NCBI GenBank assembly: GCA_039931865.1
Contig: JBDTRB010000002.1
Span: 1 to 64,000, forward strand
DNA: 64,000 nucleotides
Source of the DNA: JALYUA01 sp039931865
GTDB lineage: Bacteria > Acidobacteriota > Thermoanaerobaculia > UBA5066 > Gp7-AA6
Reading direction: 5' to 3'
In this document: piece by piece, positions 15,879 to 25,071 of the stretch
How positions within the stretch are numbered: position 1 is the first letter of the stretch
Layout: each line of letters opens with the position of its first letter
Translations under genes and position numbers: made by a program
The notes under the pieces: generated by a model
What the model was told of the DNA's origin: nothing
Seen by the model: only the letters and a program-made list of their open reading frames with translations
The model's database searches: none

Positions 15879-16325
15879 CTATCGTTTCGGCATTCGGATG
15901 GGTCGCCCGAGCATGGCCCGGGCGATGAGTTGAAAATCGGCTTCGGAGACGAGGGCATACCCGCGCCGGAACGGGAGCCTCCAGTGCGTCTTGTTCGAGA
16001 TGAATCGAAGCTTCGGGATGAGCGGATGGATATCGGCCGGCCCGCCGCGGAGGTAACGCACGTCGCGCCAATACGGACGGAAGCCCCCTCGAGCCGTGAC
16101 CTGGCGGGGCTCCTCGTCCGTGATCCGGCCGACCGCGGTAAATTTCGGGCAGAGCTCTTTCTGCTGAAACCGTTCGCGCCCGGAGTAAATAGGCGATCCA
16201 GTCTCCCTTCCGCATCCGTCGCAGGGCGTCGGGCCGGCCGTGGCTCAGCTGGCAGAACCCCCCTCGACGCCCGCGAGAACGTGATCGTGCGAAGCGCTGC
16301 CGATCCAGTAATGAATCTCGGTCAC
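15879..16325 (-). pseudogene. EVE-domain (UPF0310-like) protein, two frameshifts
   Basis: Joined across frames, the product reads (V/M)TEIHYWIGSASHDHVLAGVEGG, a break, LSHGRPDALRRMRKGDWIAY, a break, then SGRERFQQKELCPKFTAVGR and so on to NKTHWRLPFRRGYALVSEAD. This is the PUA-like EVE fold, whose members bind modified bases or RNA. The breaks are one missing base at the GGGGGGTT run (about 16252) and one extra T at CTATTTACTCC (about 16186). The start is the GTG at 16325. All pieces are otherwise well conserved, so damage is very recent or a sequencing artefact. Confidence 0.7.
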
Positions 16326-16434
16326 GGCATCGCGATCAAGCCCCGAAAGACCTGATGCAGCCTCGCACGATCGGCGCGGAATTCTCGACAGAAGCTCCCG
16401 CTCGGAAGAAATGGGGTCAACGCTACCTCTCGGC

Positions 16435-17322
16435 TTACAGGCTACCCATCCGTCCGCTCCGATAGTCCTCCATCGCCTTTCGGATCTCGGCTTCGCTGTT
16501 CATGACGAACGGCCCGTAGCCGACGACCGGCTCGTCGATCGGCGCTCCCGACAGGACGAGGATGGTCGAATCGGCCGCGGCCTCGATCGAGACCGCTTCG
16601 CCGTGACGGTCCAGCACCGCGAGGTCTCCCTCGTCGACCGAGTCGGCGCCGTTGACGAGCCCGCCCCCGCGAAGGAAGAGAAGCGCGGCCGCGTGGCCCT
16701 CCGGAATGCGAAAGTTCGCCGTCTTCTCCTTTTCGAGCCGCATGTCCCAGAGGTCGATCGGGGTCTGCGTGCGAGCGGGACCTATCGCCGACTCGAACTG
16801 CCCCGCGATGACACGAACGGTTCCTGCGCCGGCGGCGAGCGTCGCCATGGGGATCGCGGGACTCACGATGTCCTGATATCCGGGCGGCGTCATCTTGAGC
16901 TTCGCGGGCAGGTTCACCCAGAGCTGCACCATCTCCATCGTGCCGCCCTTCGCGGTGAAGTCTCGGCCGTGCTTCTCCTCGTGAACGATCCCCGATGCCG
17001 CCGTCATCCACTGGACGTCGCCCGGGCCGATCCGGCCCTTGTTTCCGGTCGAGTCGCGATGCTCGACCTCGCCCTGGTAGACGACCGTCACGGTCTCGAA
17101 GCCGCGGTGCGGGTGCTCGCCCACGCCGCGGGGCGTCAGGGCCGGGAGGAAGTCCGCCGGCGCCGCGTAGTCGAGAAGCAGGAACGGGCTCAACGATGGC
17201 GCGGAGTCGTAAGAAAACATCGAGCTCACGGGGAATCCGTTGCCCACCCAGTGCCGGGGCGGTGCCTGCTCGATGCTCAGAAGGCTTTTGCGATTGGATG
17301 TCGTGGTCGTCATAACGCTCAA
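16435..17322 (-). CDS. Pirin family protein
   Basis: 295 residues of a bicupin pirin. The N-terminal cupin has the metal ligands of the family in HPHRGFETVTVVYQGEVEH and later ASGIVHEE; the C-terminal pirin domain ends GPFVMNSEAEIRKAMEDY. Bacterial pirins include quercetin dioxygenases and redox-responsive regulators, and sequence alone does not tell which applies. The first ten residues are Ser/Thr-rich. The GGGGTCAACGCT half of a REP-like repeat (about 16413-16424) lies next to the 3' end. Confidence 0.88.
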   Translation of the reverse strand: MSVMTTTTSNRKSLLSIEQAPPRHWVGNGFPVSSMFSYDSAPSLSPFLLLDYAAPADFLPALTPRGVGEHPHRGFETVTVVYQGEVEHRDSTGNKGRIGPGDVQWMTAASGIVHEEKHGRDFTAKGGTMEMVQLWVNLPAKLKMTPPGYQDIVSPAIPMATLAAGAGTVRVIAGQFESAIGPARTQTPIDLWDMRLEKEKTANFRIPEGHAAALLFLRGGGLVNGADSVDEGDLAVLDRHGEAVSIEAAADSTILVLSGAPIDEPVVGYGPFVMNSEAEIRKAMEDYRSGRMGSL

Positions 17323-17397
17323 ATAGTCTTTTTCCGGGGAGCTGGGTTCAGGTCGCTCCCCCGGGCCTGCGTCAGGCCCCCTCGTCCAGCGGAGCTC

Positions 17398-17423
17398 GAG
17401 TCAGGACTTCACGTCTGAACCCC
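17398..17423 (-). repeat. REP-like repeat copy, last one seen
   Basis: GAGTCAGGACTTCACGTCTG then AACCCC, a diverged inverted copy of the family. On reading, no further copies were found to the right of this point. Confidence 0.55.
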
Positions 17424-17606
17424 TCGGCAAGGCGCAGGATAAGATTTTCTTCATTACCTCCCGAAAAGGAGCCCGATGAACCCTGCCCCAAGGGTCCGGA
17501 CTGCGCGCAGCCTGCCTTTTGTCGCCGGCCTGCCCGACGGTTCCGCGGCCGTCAAAAGGCCCCGCTCCCCGCGAAGAAATTGCCGGGATAGAACCTGAAG
17601 ACTCCC

Positions 17607-18809
17607 ATGACCGACACACGGGTTCTTCTCGAAGATCAGATCCGTTCCTGGACCACGCGGGGTCTGCTCGACGGCGCGGCGGCCACCCGTCTCCTCGACG
17701 ACGTCGCGTCCACCGCCGCAGAGACGGCCGATGCGGCTTCCGAGCAATCGCGGTTCTCCGTCGGGGTCTGGATTCTCTTCTCGCTGGGGACAGTCGCCCT
17801 CGCGGCAGCTCTCGGCGTCTTTTTCGCTCGCGAATGGGGCGAATGGGGAAGATGGATCCGCGTTCTCGCCTCGATCGGCGTGCCCTCCGCGATGGCCGGC
17901 GCCGCCGTCTACTACCTGTCGGAAGGTCCGCGCCAGTTTCCGGCGCTCGGCAAGGTCTTCCTGACCCTCACGGCCGTCGCCACGCTGTCGTCTACCAATC
18001 TTCTCGCGGCAACCTACGACTTCCATCCGCGTCATGCGGTGATGACCTTTGTCGAGGCCATCCTTTTCGGGATACTCGCGTACCTCGCCGATTCGGCACT
18101 CCTTCTGTGGACTTCGGTGATCACTCTGTCGATCGCCTTCGGGTTCGAGGTTTACTCATCCTGGGGCTACACGATCGTTTGCCTAGAGAGACCGGTGCCG
18201 TTCGTGGGATTGGGTTTCGGTGTGGTCGTTCTGGCGCTCGTGCTGCGAAAATGGCATCCGCGGCTCGCGAATCAAATGCTGGTGGCGGGAGCGTTGATCA
18301 CGGAGCTCGCGCTCTTCTTCCTTTCCCTGAAGGCGTTCGACTTCCACGACCGTCCGGGAACGCCCGAGACGGTGACCTCGTGGGTCGTGCTCTTCAGTCC
18401 ATTCGTGATCGCTCTCGTGCTCCTGGCCGTCGTGAGTCTCAGGCCGGGCGGTCGAGGATCGTTTGGCCGCGCCGCCTTGATCCCCTTCTTCTCTCTGCTC
18501 CTTCTCTTCGCCCTGTCATCTCTCTGGCCTGAGCGGTTCTACCAGCGGTCCTGGGTGGATACCTGCCTCTTCACTCTGGCGACGCTCGCGACGGTCATCT
18601 TCGGCGTCCAAATTCGCAGCGCGGGCCTGATCAACATCGGAGTCGTCTTCTTCGCCATCGACGTCTTCGCGCGATTCTCGGAGTGGTTCTGGGACGAGAT
18701 GCCGGCCGTCTACTTTTTCGGCACGATGGGCATTCTGTTGATCCTCGGCGGAATCTCTCTCGAAAAGGTTCGCCGGCGCCTCCTTCGAAGAATCGCGGGG
18801 GCGGGATGA
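17607..18809 (+). CDS. DUF2157-type polytopic membrane protein
   Basis: 400 residues. The N-terminal soluble part, LEDQIRSWTTRGLLDGAAAT, followed by a long string of 9 to 11 hydrophobic helices, is the pattern of DUF2157 proteins. It ends in a short basic tail (EKVRRRLLRR). These proteins are of unknown function and usually sit beside a second membrane gene carrying a GDYxxLxY motif. Here the partner is different. The stop overlaps the start of the next gene (ATGA, 18806-18809), so the two are co-translated. Confidence 0.72.
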   Translation: MTDTRVLLEDQIRSWTTRGLLDGAAATRLLDDVASTAAETADAASEQSRFSVGVWILFSLGTVALAAALGVFFAREWGEWGRWIRVLASIGVPSAMAGAAVYYLSEGPRQFPALGKVFLTLTAVATLSSTNLLAATYDFHPRHAVMTFVEAILFGILAYLADSALLLWTSVITLSIAFGFEVYSSWGYTIVCLERPVPFVGLGFGVVVLALVLRKWHPRLANQMLVAGALITELALFFLSLKAFDFHDRPGTPETVTSWVVLFSPFVIALVLLAVVSLRPGGRGSFGRAALIPFFSLLLLFALSSLWPERFYQRSWVDTCLFTLATLATVIFGVQIRSAGLINIGVVFFAIDVFARFSEWFWDEMPAVYFFGTMGILLILGGISLEKVRRRLLRRIAGAG

Positions 18810-20335
18810 ACCCGGTCCGGTTACTTCGTGTGACTGTGTTTCTGCTGCCGGCTCTCCTCGCCTGGATCGTGGTTCTGGGGGAAGCCAACCGGGCCATCGA
18901 CCGATCTGAACCAGTCGGCGTCCCGGTCACTGCCGAGGCGCTCGCCGGAACCTCTTATTCGGGGCCACGAATCAAGCTGAGCGCCGAGATCTTCGAATCG
19001 CGGCCGGTCAAGCCGGAAGAGTTCCCGCCAGGTGTAGATCTCTGGCTGACGTATCGGCTGGCGGGTTCGGACTGGAAGTTCGAGGGTGCTCACCAACGTA
19101 AGCGGCATCAATGGTCCCATTCCGTGATCGACCTGCCCGCGCGCACTGAATTGAAACCATCGCCGCTCCGCGTCGAAGCCGTTCCCTTGATTTCAGCGGA
19201 CTTTGCGATCTCTCGATCATCGAAAGCAGAAATTCGTTCCAAGACCCACATCCGCCTCGTGTTGAAACGGGGAAGCCTGGGTAACGTGTGGGTCGAGTCG
19301 GCAACCGAGACCGGCGGGTCGCTCGGTCAGGTGACCGGCCTCATCGATTCTGCCGACGGAAAACCCATTGCCTTCGGGTCGATCGAACCAAATCTGGAAT
19401 CCACCGGGTTCATACCGGACAAGGCACAAGGATGGATTGCACGAATCGACAACAGAAACCTGGGACCCTCGACTGACCTGCCCGGACGACCGACCGACTC
19501 GCTCAAGCTGGCCGACGGACGTCTCGTCGTGGCCGTGAGGGAGGGTCCTGATTTCAACAGCCGCGCATTCGCTCTCCTTCAGATCGGTCCCGGATTGAGC
19601 GTTGAAAAACGCGTCGGCCAGTTTGGTCTCTGGCTCGTTACCCTGGCGGACGATGGCTCCGTGTGGACGATGGGGCAGAACCGTCCTCCGAACAGCCTGA
19701 TTCACAGCGAAGCGTCCGGCTCACGGCTCCAGGAGCTTGATCTCCGGGAGAACACCCCCCTCGAAGTCCGGGATGATGTCGTCGTCGCCCGCAATGGCGA
19801 TGCGGTGATTCGATTTCGTCTTGCGGGCAATCGCCTGGTGGAGACGGATCGGTGGGGGATCGAGCGCCTTTCCGGCGCGTTCCTTCTCGACCACGACTCG
19901 GTCATCGCGGCCGGCTCTCGTGGTCTCTACAGGCTTTCCACGGGCGTTCGCGAGCCGACGTTGCTTTTTGCGCCCGCGGCCCGCCAGATCATCTTTTCCG
20001 CCAACGCCGATCCGCTCGGAAACATGGTCGTTTCCACGGTTCTCGACGAAATTCGGAACGATTACAACCCCGTTCACCGTGGACCGGCAGAGCATTTGTG
20101 GTTCCTTCCGAAAGCGGAGGCTCCGGTGGACCTCGGAGACGTGGGAGCGACGGGTGACGTCGGATTTTCGTCGGACCGTCAAGCCTCCTTCACGAAGACG
20201 CAACGCGTCGTCCTACGAGGACAGGATCTCTACGTCGCTGCGGGCTCCCAGATCCTCGGGTTCGACATGACGAGCAAAGGCCTCGCGTTCCGAATCGTCG
20301 AGAGAGCGCTTCTCCGGCCGCGGCGCATCCTGTGA
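18806..20335 (+). CDS. Membrane-anchored extracytoplasmic protein with propeller-like repeats
   Basis: About 509 residues from the ATG at 18806, which overlaps the DUF2157 stop. One N-terminal helix (LLRVTVFLLPALLAWIVVLG) anchors a large exported part. The first 200 residues mention the GDYxxLxY-partner style only loosely (TYRLAGSDW, HIRLVLKRG). After that, recurring strand patterns such as LKLADGRLVVAVREG, LADDGSVWTMG and LLDHDSVIAAGSRGLYRLS suggest a WD40/NHL-like propeller. I do not recognise the family. The genetic pairing suggests a sensor or envelope complex with the DUF2157 protein. Confidence 0.55.
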   Translation: MNPVRLLRVTVFLLPALLAWIVVLGEANRAIDRSEPVGVPVTAEALAGTSYSGPRIKLSAEIFESRPVKPEEFPPGVDLWLTYRLAGSDWKFEGAHQRKRHQWSHSVIDLPARTELKPSPLRVEAVPLISADFAISRSSKAEIRSKTHIRLVLKRGSLGNVWVESATETGGSLGQVTGLIDSADGKPIAFGSIEPNLESTGFIPDKAQGWIARIDNRNLGPSTDLPGRPTDSLKLADGRLVVAVREGPDFNSRAFALLQIGPGLSVEKRVGQFGLWLVTLADDGSVWTMGQNRPPNSLIHSEASGSRLQELDLRENTPLEVRDDVVVARNGDAVIRFRLAGNRLVETDRWGIERLSGAFLLDHDSVIAAGSRGLYRLSTGVREPTLLFAPAARQIIFSANADPLGNMVVSTVLDEIRNDYNPVHRGPAEHLWFLPKAEAPVDLGDVGATGDVGFSSDRQASFTKTQRVVLRGQDLYVAAGSQILGFDMTSKGLAFRIVERALLRPRRIL

Positions 20336-20419
20336 CTCCGCCACAGCAGAATCCCGAAGGCGAAGCAAAAACGCGAACGGTTCAACGCGGTATCGAACCC
20401 AATTGATCTGAAGAGCCCA

Positions 20420-22087
20420 CTAAGACGCGGGTGATCTTTCCGATCGGACCCGGATGGCGAGACGGCGGAACCCCGCGTCGTACTGAGTCGAACTGATATC
20501 GAGGTCCCTCCGCAGGGCGAAGGCCGAAGAGAGCATCTGCCGGGCACCCGGCGCGTCGCCCGCCCGGTATCGCTCCCAGGCGCCGTTGAGATAAATCGCC
20601 GCGCGGGTGTCGGCCGAAAGACCGGGCTCGTCGGCGGCGCGCGCGTAATGCGAAGTGCTTTTCGAGATGATCCGCGCAGCCACCTGGTGGGCCGCGCCTG
20701 CGGGTTGTCGAGCCGGCGACGTGTTCTGTCGCGCCTGCAAAACCGGCGGCGTCGGGGGCGGAACCCGGGCAAGGGTGTCGGGGGCGGGGGCGGGGGCGAG
20801 GGCGGGGGCGGGGGAGGGCGCGGGCGCCAATTCCGTGGAAAGGGGTCGAGCGGTGAGATCCGGAGACAGCCGCGAGACCGGCACGCTCGTGGGGGCCGGG
20901 TTTGTGTAGGTTTCTGCGTTTGCGGCGGCGCCCGGTCGCGCGCGAAGCAGCGCGAGGCCGCCCCACACGAGAATCCCGACGACCGCGCACCCGATCGCGA
21001 CGCTCACGAGCACAGCGAGAGCCAGGCCGCTCCGTCGGGATGCGGAGGGGAGCACGGGGTCTGACTCCGGTGTCAGGATCTGATTGGGCGGGTTCGGCCG
21101 GATCAGGACCGGATTCGGTGCCGGCGGAGGAAAGTAGTCGTCGGGCGCCTCCGAGGGCCTCCGATCTGTCTGCGGCATTCTGCCGGGGAGATCGCGAGTT
21201 TCGGCGTCGTCATGAGGAACGTTATCCATCCGATCGGCCGAGGACGCTTCATGGTGATCAGCGGCGGCCGGCACAGCATCGCCGTAGAGACTGCGGAACG
21301 CTGCCAGGAGCGCTTTGCGCATCGGCTCGACGGAATGATACCGATCGTCAGGGTTTTTACGCAGCGCGCGGTCGACTATCGACGAGAGTGCGGGGGGAAC
21401 GTCCTGCGCAATTTCCGACAGGGGGATGGGGTCCGCCGTCGCGATGCGGTTGAAGAGGTCTTCCTCGACCTCGCCTTCGAACGGCCGCGTTCCCGCAAGA
21501 AGCTCGTAGGCGACGACGCCGAAGGAAAAGATGTCCGCGCGCGAGTCCACGGGCTGCTCGAGGATCCGTTCCGGCGCGAGATACGCGAGGGTTCCCATGT
21601 TCCGGCCGGTGCGGTTGTGCCCCGTCGCCGCGAGCTTCGCGATGCCGAAGTCCATCAACTTGACCGTTCCGTCGGAGAGGATCCGGATGTTTCCCGGTTT
21701 GACGTCGCGGTGAACGATGCCGGCGTTGTGGGCGTACTCGAGTCCGTACGCGATGCCGATCAGGATTTGAAGCTTCTCGATGAGCGGGAGCGCTTCGCGG
21801 CGCGCGATGATCCGGTCGAGATCTTCGCCGTCCAGGAACTCCTGAACGATGTAGGATATGCCATCATCAACGCCGAAGTCGTAAACGGTCGTGATGTTGC
21901 GGTGCCTCAGGCTTCCCCCGAGCTGAGCCTCCTGGAAGAATCGAGCGCGGACCTCCGGATCCTTCGCTTCGCAGGTTTTCACGGCGACTGTGCGGCGGAT
22001 CAAGGGGTCCCGGGCTTCGTACACCGAACCCCAGGCGCCGGTGCCGACCTTGCGTAAAACCTCGTATTTGCCGATCTTCGAGATCAT
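20420..22087 (-). CDS. Membrane Ser/Thr protein kinase with Pro/Ala-rich periplasmic tail
   Basis: About 555 residues using the ATG at 22087; a start 14 codons earlier is possible. The kinase domain has GTGAWGSVYEARD, Lys37, HRDVKPGNI from 126, DFG at 146-148 and GTLAYLAPER. Its loop uses GTGAWG rather than the GAGGMGEVY seen in the other kinases here, so it is a separate lineage. A Pro-rich linker leads to a membrane helix (about 355-382). Next comes a low-complexity Pro/Ala tract encoded by GGGGGC-type repeats (about 20760-20830), then a short alpha-helical, single-TPR-like C terminus (AAIYLNGAWERYRAGDAPGA). It is divergent from the CPBP protease gene. Confidence 0.88.
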   Translation of the reverse strand: MISKIGKYEVLRKVGTGAWGSVYEARDPLIRRTVAVKTCEAKDPEVRARFFQEAQLGGSLRHRNITTVYDFGVDDGISYIVQEFLDGEDLDRIIARREALPLIEKLQILIGIAYGLEYAHNAGIVHRDVKPGNIRILSDGTVKLMDFGIAKLAATGHNRTGRNMGTLAYLAPERILEQPVDSRADIFSFGVVAYELLAGTRPFEGEVEEDLFNRIATADPIPLSEIAQDVPPALSSIVDRALRKNPDDRYHSVEPMRKALLAAFRSLYGDAVPAAADHHEASSADRMDNVPHDDAETRDLPGRMPQTDRRPSEAPDDYFPPPAPNPVLIRPNPPNQILTPESDPVLPSASRRSGLALAVLVSVAIGCAVVGILVWGGLALLRARPGAAANAETYTNPAPTSVPVSRLSPDLTARPLSTELAPAPSPAPALAPAPAPDTLARVPPPTPPVLQARQNTSPARQPAGAAHQVAARIISKSTSHYARAADEPGLSADTRAAIYLNGAWERYRAGDAPGARQMLSSAFALRRDLDISSTQYDAGFRRLAIRVRSERSPAS

Positions 22088-22297
22088 TGCTCTCCTGTCG
22101 CCCTCTCCTTCCTTCAACATTCGTTCCAAGCCGCGCAGGGGCCCGCCTGCCGGGGTTTCTGATCCTTTCGATCATCAGGTCAGACGTTGAAGGGCAGCCG
22201 GGATGCCCGCTACCGTCCAGGTGGCGGGGGCGCTCGGGTTGCGATCGCCAGGCGACGTGAGGCCTCGTCCAGCTCCACGATGTAAGAGACTCAGCCA

Positions 22298-23149
22298 GTG
22301 CGCAGAGACGAGCGGTACCCCGGATTCTGGCAGGCGATCGGCGTGCTCTTCGCGATCTTTCTCGTTACGGTCTCCCTGTTTCTCGTTCTGAGGGGCGCCC
22401 TTCACCGTCCGGATGACGATCCGTTCGTTGCGACCGCCGCGACCGCCGCCGCGGTGCTGCTCGTTCTGCCGATTGCTCGTCGAAGGACCGGGCTTCCCTG
22501 GTCGCGGGTTTTTCCGTTGCGTCCTTTCCGCGCGGCCCTTCTTCCGGGGATGGTGGCGGCGATTGTTGGACTGGGCATCCTCGGATCCGAGGTCGATAAC
22601 TGGCTCCAAACCGTCGCTCCACCTCCGAAGCGGCTAACCGAGATGTTTGAGAAGCTGCTTTACAACCAGCCTCTCTGGTTTGCCCTCCTGCTGGGCGCAG
22701 TGATCGTGCCTCTTTACGAAGAGTGTCTCTTTCGCGGACTCATCCTGAGAGGCCTTCTCACGCGATACCGGCCGGCCGTCGCGATCGTGACGACCGCGTT
22801 GCTCTTCGCCCTGTACCACGGGAATCTCTGGCAGTTTGCCTCGGCATTTTTCGGCGGGCTGCTGCTCGGATGGTTGGTCGCGGGCACGGGCTCTCTCCTC
22901 GCCGGGATCATCGGACACGGTCTCAATAACGCTCTCGGGCCTCTCGTGGCGCGCTCGGGGATCCGCATCCCCGGCTTCACCACTCCGGGCACTCATCAGC
23001 CGCTCTGGGTGGACGCCGTGGGGCTGGTCCTGCTCACCGGAGGAATCGCGTGGCTTCGCCGCGCGCCGGAGCTCGCACACATCCGAGTCGCGACGGCAGT
23101 CGAGCCGGAGCCTCTCGCCCGTGATGAAATGGAACCAGCTCGCGACTGA
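22298..23149 (+). CDS. CPBP-family intramembrane metalloprotease
   Basis: 283 residues from a GTG start, with about eight hydrophobic segments. The conserved CPBP/CAAX-protease motifs are all present: EECLFRG with Glu141, Glu142 and Arg146; LYHGN with His174; and HGLNN with His207 and Asn211. Relatives include Rce1 CAAX proteases and bacteriocin-immunity proteins; the substrate is unknown. It is divergent from the kinase at 20420-22087 across 210 bases, so the two may share control. The C terminus is charged and cytoplasmic. Confidence 0.85.
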   Translation: MRRDERYPGFWQAIGVLFAIFLVTVSLFLVLRGALHRPDDDPFVATAATAAAVLLVLPIARRRTGLPWSRVFPLRPFRAALLPGMVAAIVGLGILGSEVDNWLQTVAPPPKRLTEMFEKLLYNQPLWFALLLGAVIVPLYEECLFRGLILRGLLTRYRPAVAIVTTALLFALYHGNLWQFASAFFGGLLLGWLVAGTGSLLAGIIGHGLNNALGPLVARSGIRIPGFTTPGTHQPLWVDAVGLVLLTGGIAWLRRAPELAHIRVATAVEPEPLARDEMEPARD

Positions 23150-23557
23150 AAGCCCGGAAGGAGCGAGGCGCTCAAATCGTTTAAATTCGACGTTCTGTTC
23201 GCTGTCGCTGAGTTCTCCACCGCGCCGACGAGCCGACGAGCCGACGAGCCGACGAGCCGACGAGCCGACGAGCCGACGCTGCGAGCCTCTTCTCGGCGGG
23301 CTCGGGGGAGCGGGTCCCGCGGGGAGTTGTTCGACCCGCGAATCGCGTGACGAAGCGGCGGCCTCGAGCGGCAGGCCGCGGCAAACGGGATTCGCCCGGA
23401 GGGAGGCCGTCCCACACGCAACCGGACCGACCCGCTGAGGAAAATCTCGTGCGGCTCCATCGGGCCATGTCGGCAGGTCCGCGACTGACACCTGCCCTTC
23501 GCACCCGCTTGCTTGTTCTGTCCGTCGGAGCGGAGCCGAGTCGTATAGCATTCTCTG
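23150..23557. other. Gene-free stretch with an 8-bp tandem repeat
   Basis: Bases 23225-23272 are six perfect copies of CCGACGAG, plus a seventh imperfect one to 23280. Apart from this microsatellite I see nothing supported. Short open frames on both strands overlap it but show no family resemblance. Confidence 0.7.
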
Positions 23558-23854
23558 ATGGCAAAGATGCCCAAGTCCTCGTTCGAGCTCGCGATGGAAC
23601 GTCTTCGCGCCTCCGACCCGGGGGGAGCAAAGGACAAGCCGCTGACCGCGAAGCAGAAGGAAGAGATCGCCGAAGCCCGGCGGGTCGCCGCGGCGAAGCT
23701 GGCGGAATGCGAGATCCTTTTTCGCGACGCGATGAAACAGAACCACGAACCCGCCAAACGGGAGAAGGCCGAGGGCGAATACAAGATCGATCGCCAGCGA
23801 ATCAACGATGACTGCGAGCGGGTAATCCAGGCGATCCGCGGAGGCCGCGGCTAG
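23558..23854 (+). CDS. Small charged hypothetical protein
   Basis: 98 residues, helical and rich in Lys, Glu and Ala: KQKEEIAEARRVAAAKLAEC followed by ILFRDAMKQNHEP and a basic-acidic helix to the end. It looks like a short coiled-coil protein of a type conserved across soil bacteria, but I do not know its function. No clear SD is present; an alternative start three codons in (MPKSSFELAM) is equally plausible. The single Cys near residue 50 and Cys near 85 are unlikely to be structural. It may be co-transcribed with nothing else. Confidence 0.6.
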   Translation: MAKMPKSSFELAMERLRASDPGGAKDKPLTAKQKEEIAEARRVAAAKLAECEILFRDAMKQNHEPAKREKAEGEYKIDRQRINDDCERVIQAIRGGRG

Positions 23855-23997
23855 GTTCTCGGTTCACTTAACGAGAAAGGGCCGAGGAGAGCTCGCGATC
23901 GTCCAGTCCGCCGCTCCCGCACGTCGGGAACAATGCGCCGGAGGGCCCGCAGAGGCGGCTGAATGTATAATAAAGACCTGGCCCCAATGGAGGACTT

Positions 23998-24414
23998 TTG
24001 AGCTGGCTCGGATGGGCGTTGCTCTCCGCGGCGTTTGCGGGCGTGACCGCGATTCTTGCGAAGGTCGGTGTTCAGGAGGTGGACTCGAGCCTGGCCACCG
24101 CGATTCGCACGGTCGTCATCCTCATCTTCGCGTGGTCCGTGGCCCTGTTCCGGAACGCGCAGCCGCTGTCGTCGGTTCCTTCCCGGACGTGGCTCTTTCT
24201 GGTTCTGTCGGGTCTGGCCACCGGGGCGTCCTGGCTCTGCTACTTCCGGGCTCTCCAGCTGGGCCCGGTCGCGAGGGTCGCTCCCGTCGACAAGCTCAGT
24301 GTGGTTTTCGCGATCGTGCTCGCGACCGTGTTTTTGCACGAACGGCTGACCTGGCAGAACTGGGTCGGCGGTGCGCTCATCGTCGGAGGCTCACTGGTTC
24401 TCGCGTGGGGCTAG
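23998..24414 (+). CDS. Small EamA-domain membrane protein
   Basis: 138 residues with four to five membrane helices, a single EamA (DMT superfamily) unit. It carries the typical LSAAFAGVTAILAKVGV start and the closing LHERLTWQNWVGGALIVGG. Full DMT transporters have two units, so this half-size form must dimerise. Relatives of this length exist. TTG at 23998 is chosen because GGAGG (23989-23993) lies just before it; a TATAAT at 23966-23971 is a likely -10 box. Cargo unknown. Confidence 0.8.
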   Translation: MSWLGWALLSAAFAGVTAILAKVGVQEVDSSLATAIRTVVILIFAWSVALFRNAQPLSSVPSRTWLFLVLSGLATGASWLCYFRALQLGPVARVAPVDKLSVVFAIVLATVFLHERLTWQNWVGGALIVGGSLVLAWG

Positions 24415-24467
24415 GGGGCAGGGGATAGAGGACGCGCGCCGGCTCGTTCGACGCCGGGTAATCGAGG

Positions 24468-25049
24468 TCAATCCGCCGGCCGCCGGAGGGCTCCGATTAT
24501 TTGACCCGCCTCGCTGTTGGCGATGAGATGTTGAAATCGCCGTTCGCGCGTCTCCTCCCGCTTCGCGCTCACGACCCAGTGGATCGCCGTCTTCCGGTAT
24601 CCGGGCGGCTGCGCGTCGAAGAACGCGGCGGCTCGGCGGTTGGCGCGCAGGGTCTTCTCCTGCGCGGGCGTCAGCGTCGCCGCCTCGTACCGCTCGAAGG
24701 CGTAGATGCCGGTGCGCTCCGGGGTCCGGAGGGCGAAGGCGCGGAGGCCGGCCGGGCGCATGCGTTGGAGCGACGTCAGCTCCGCGACGCGCGCGACGTT
24801 GACGGCGCTCCAGATGCTGGTGGGCCGGCGGGGAGAGAAGCGAATCGTGTAGGCGGTCTCATCGAGGCGGTGTCGCACCCCGTCGATCCAGCCGAAGCAG
24901 AGCGCCTCGTCGACCGATTCGGGCCACGTGATACTCGGCTTGCCGCTTCCCTTCTTGTGAAAGCCGACGAAGAGCTCCTTCCCGGTCTCGTGGTGCTCCT
25001 CGAGCCACGCGCGAAAATCGACAGGAGTTGCAAAGAACCCGGGCTTCAA
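24468..25049 (-). CDS. YdeI/OmpD-associated family protein
   Basis: 193 residues. The N-terminal DUF1905-independent YdeI fold shows FRAWLEEHHETGKELFVGFH, ITWPESVDEALCFGWIDGVR and FSPRRPTSIWSAVN, which define the family (bacteriocin-protection or antimicrobial-peptide stress proteins in enterics). The C-terminal helical part has FFDAQPPGYRKTAIHWVVSA and a following Arg-rich helix. Cytoplasmic, biochemical role unsettled. The 3' neighbour of the aldehyde oxidoreductase operon, 22 bases from paoC, so it may be read through from it. Confidence 0.85.
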   Translation of the reverse strand: MKPGFFATPVDFRAWLEEHHETGKELFVGFHKKGSGKPSITWPESVDEALCFGWIDGVRHRLDETAYTIRFSPRRPTSIWSAVNVARVAELTSLQRMRPAGLRAFALRTPERTGIYAFERYEAATLTPAQEKTLRANRRAAAFFDAQPPGYRKTAIHWVVSAKREETRERRFQHLIANSEAGQIIGALRRPAD

Positions 25050-25071
25050 GGAAGGAACGTCACCTCAAACC

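Noticed and set aside
23225..23280. Possible CRISPR-like repeats
   Set aside because: Units are 8 bp with no spacers; a simple tandem repeat.
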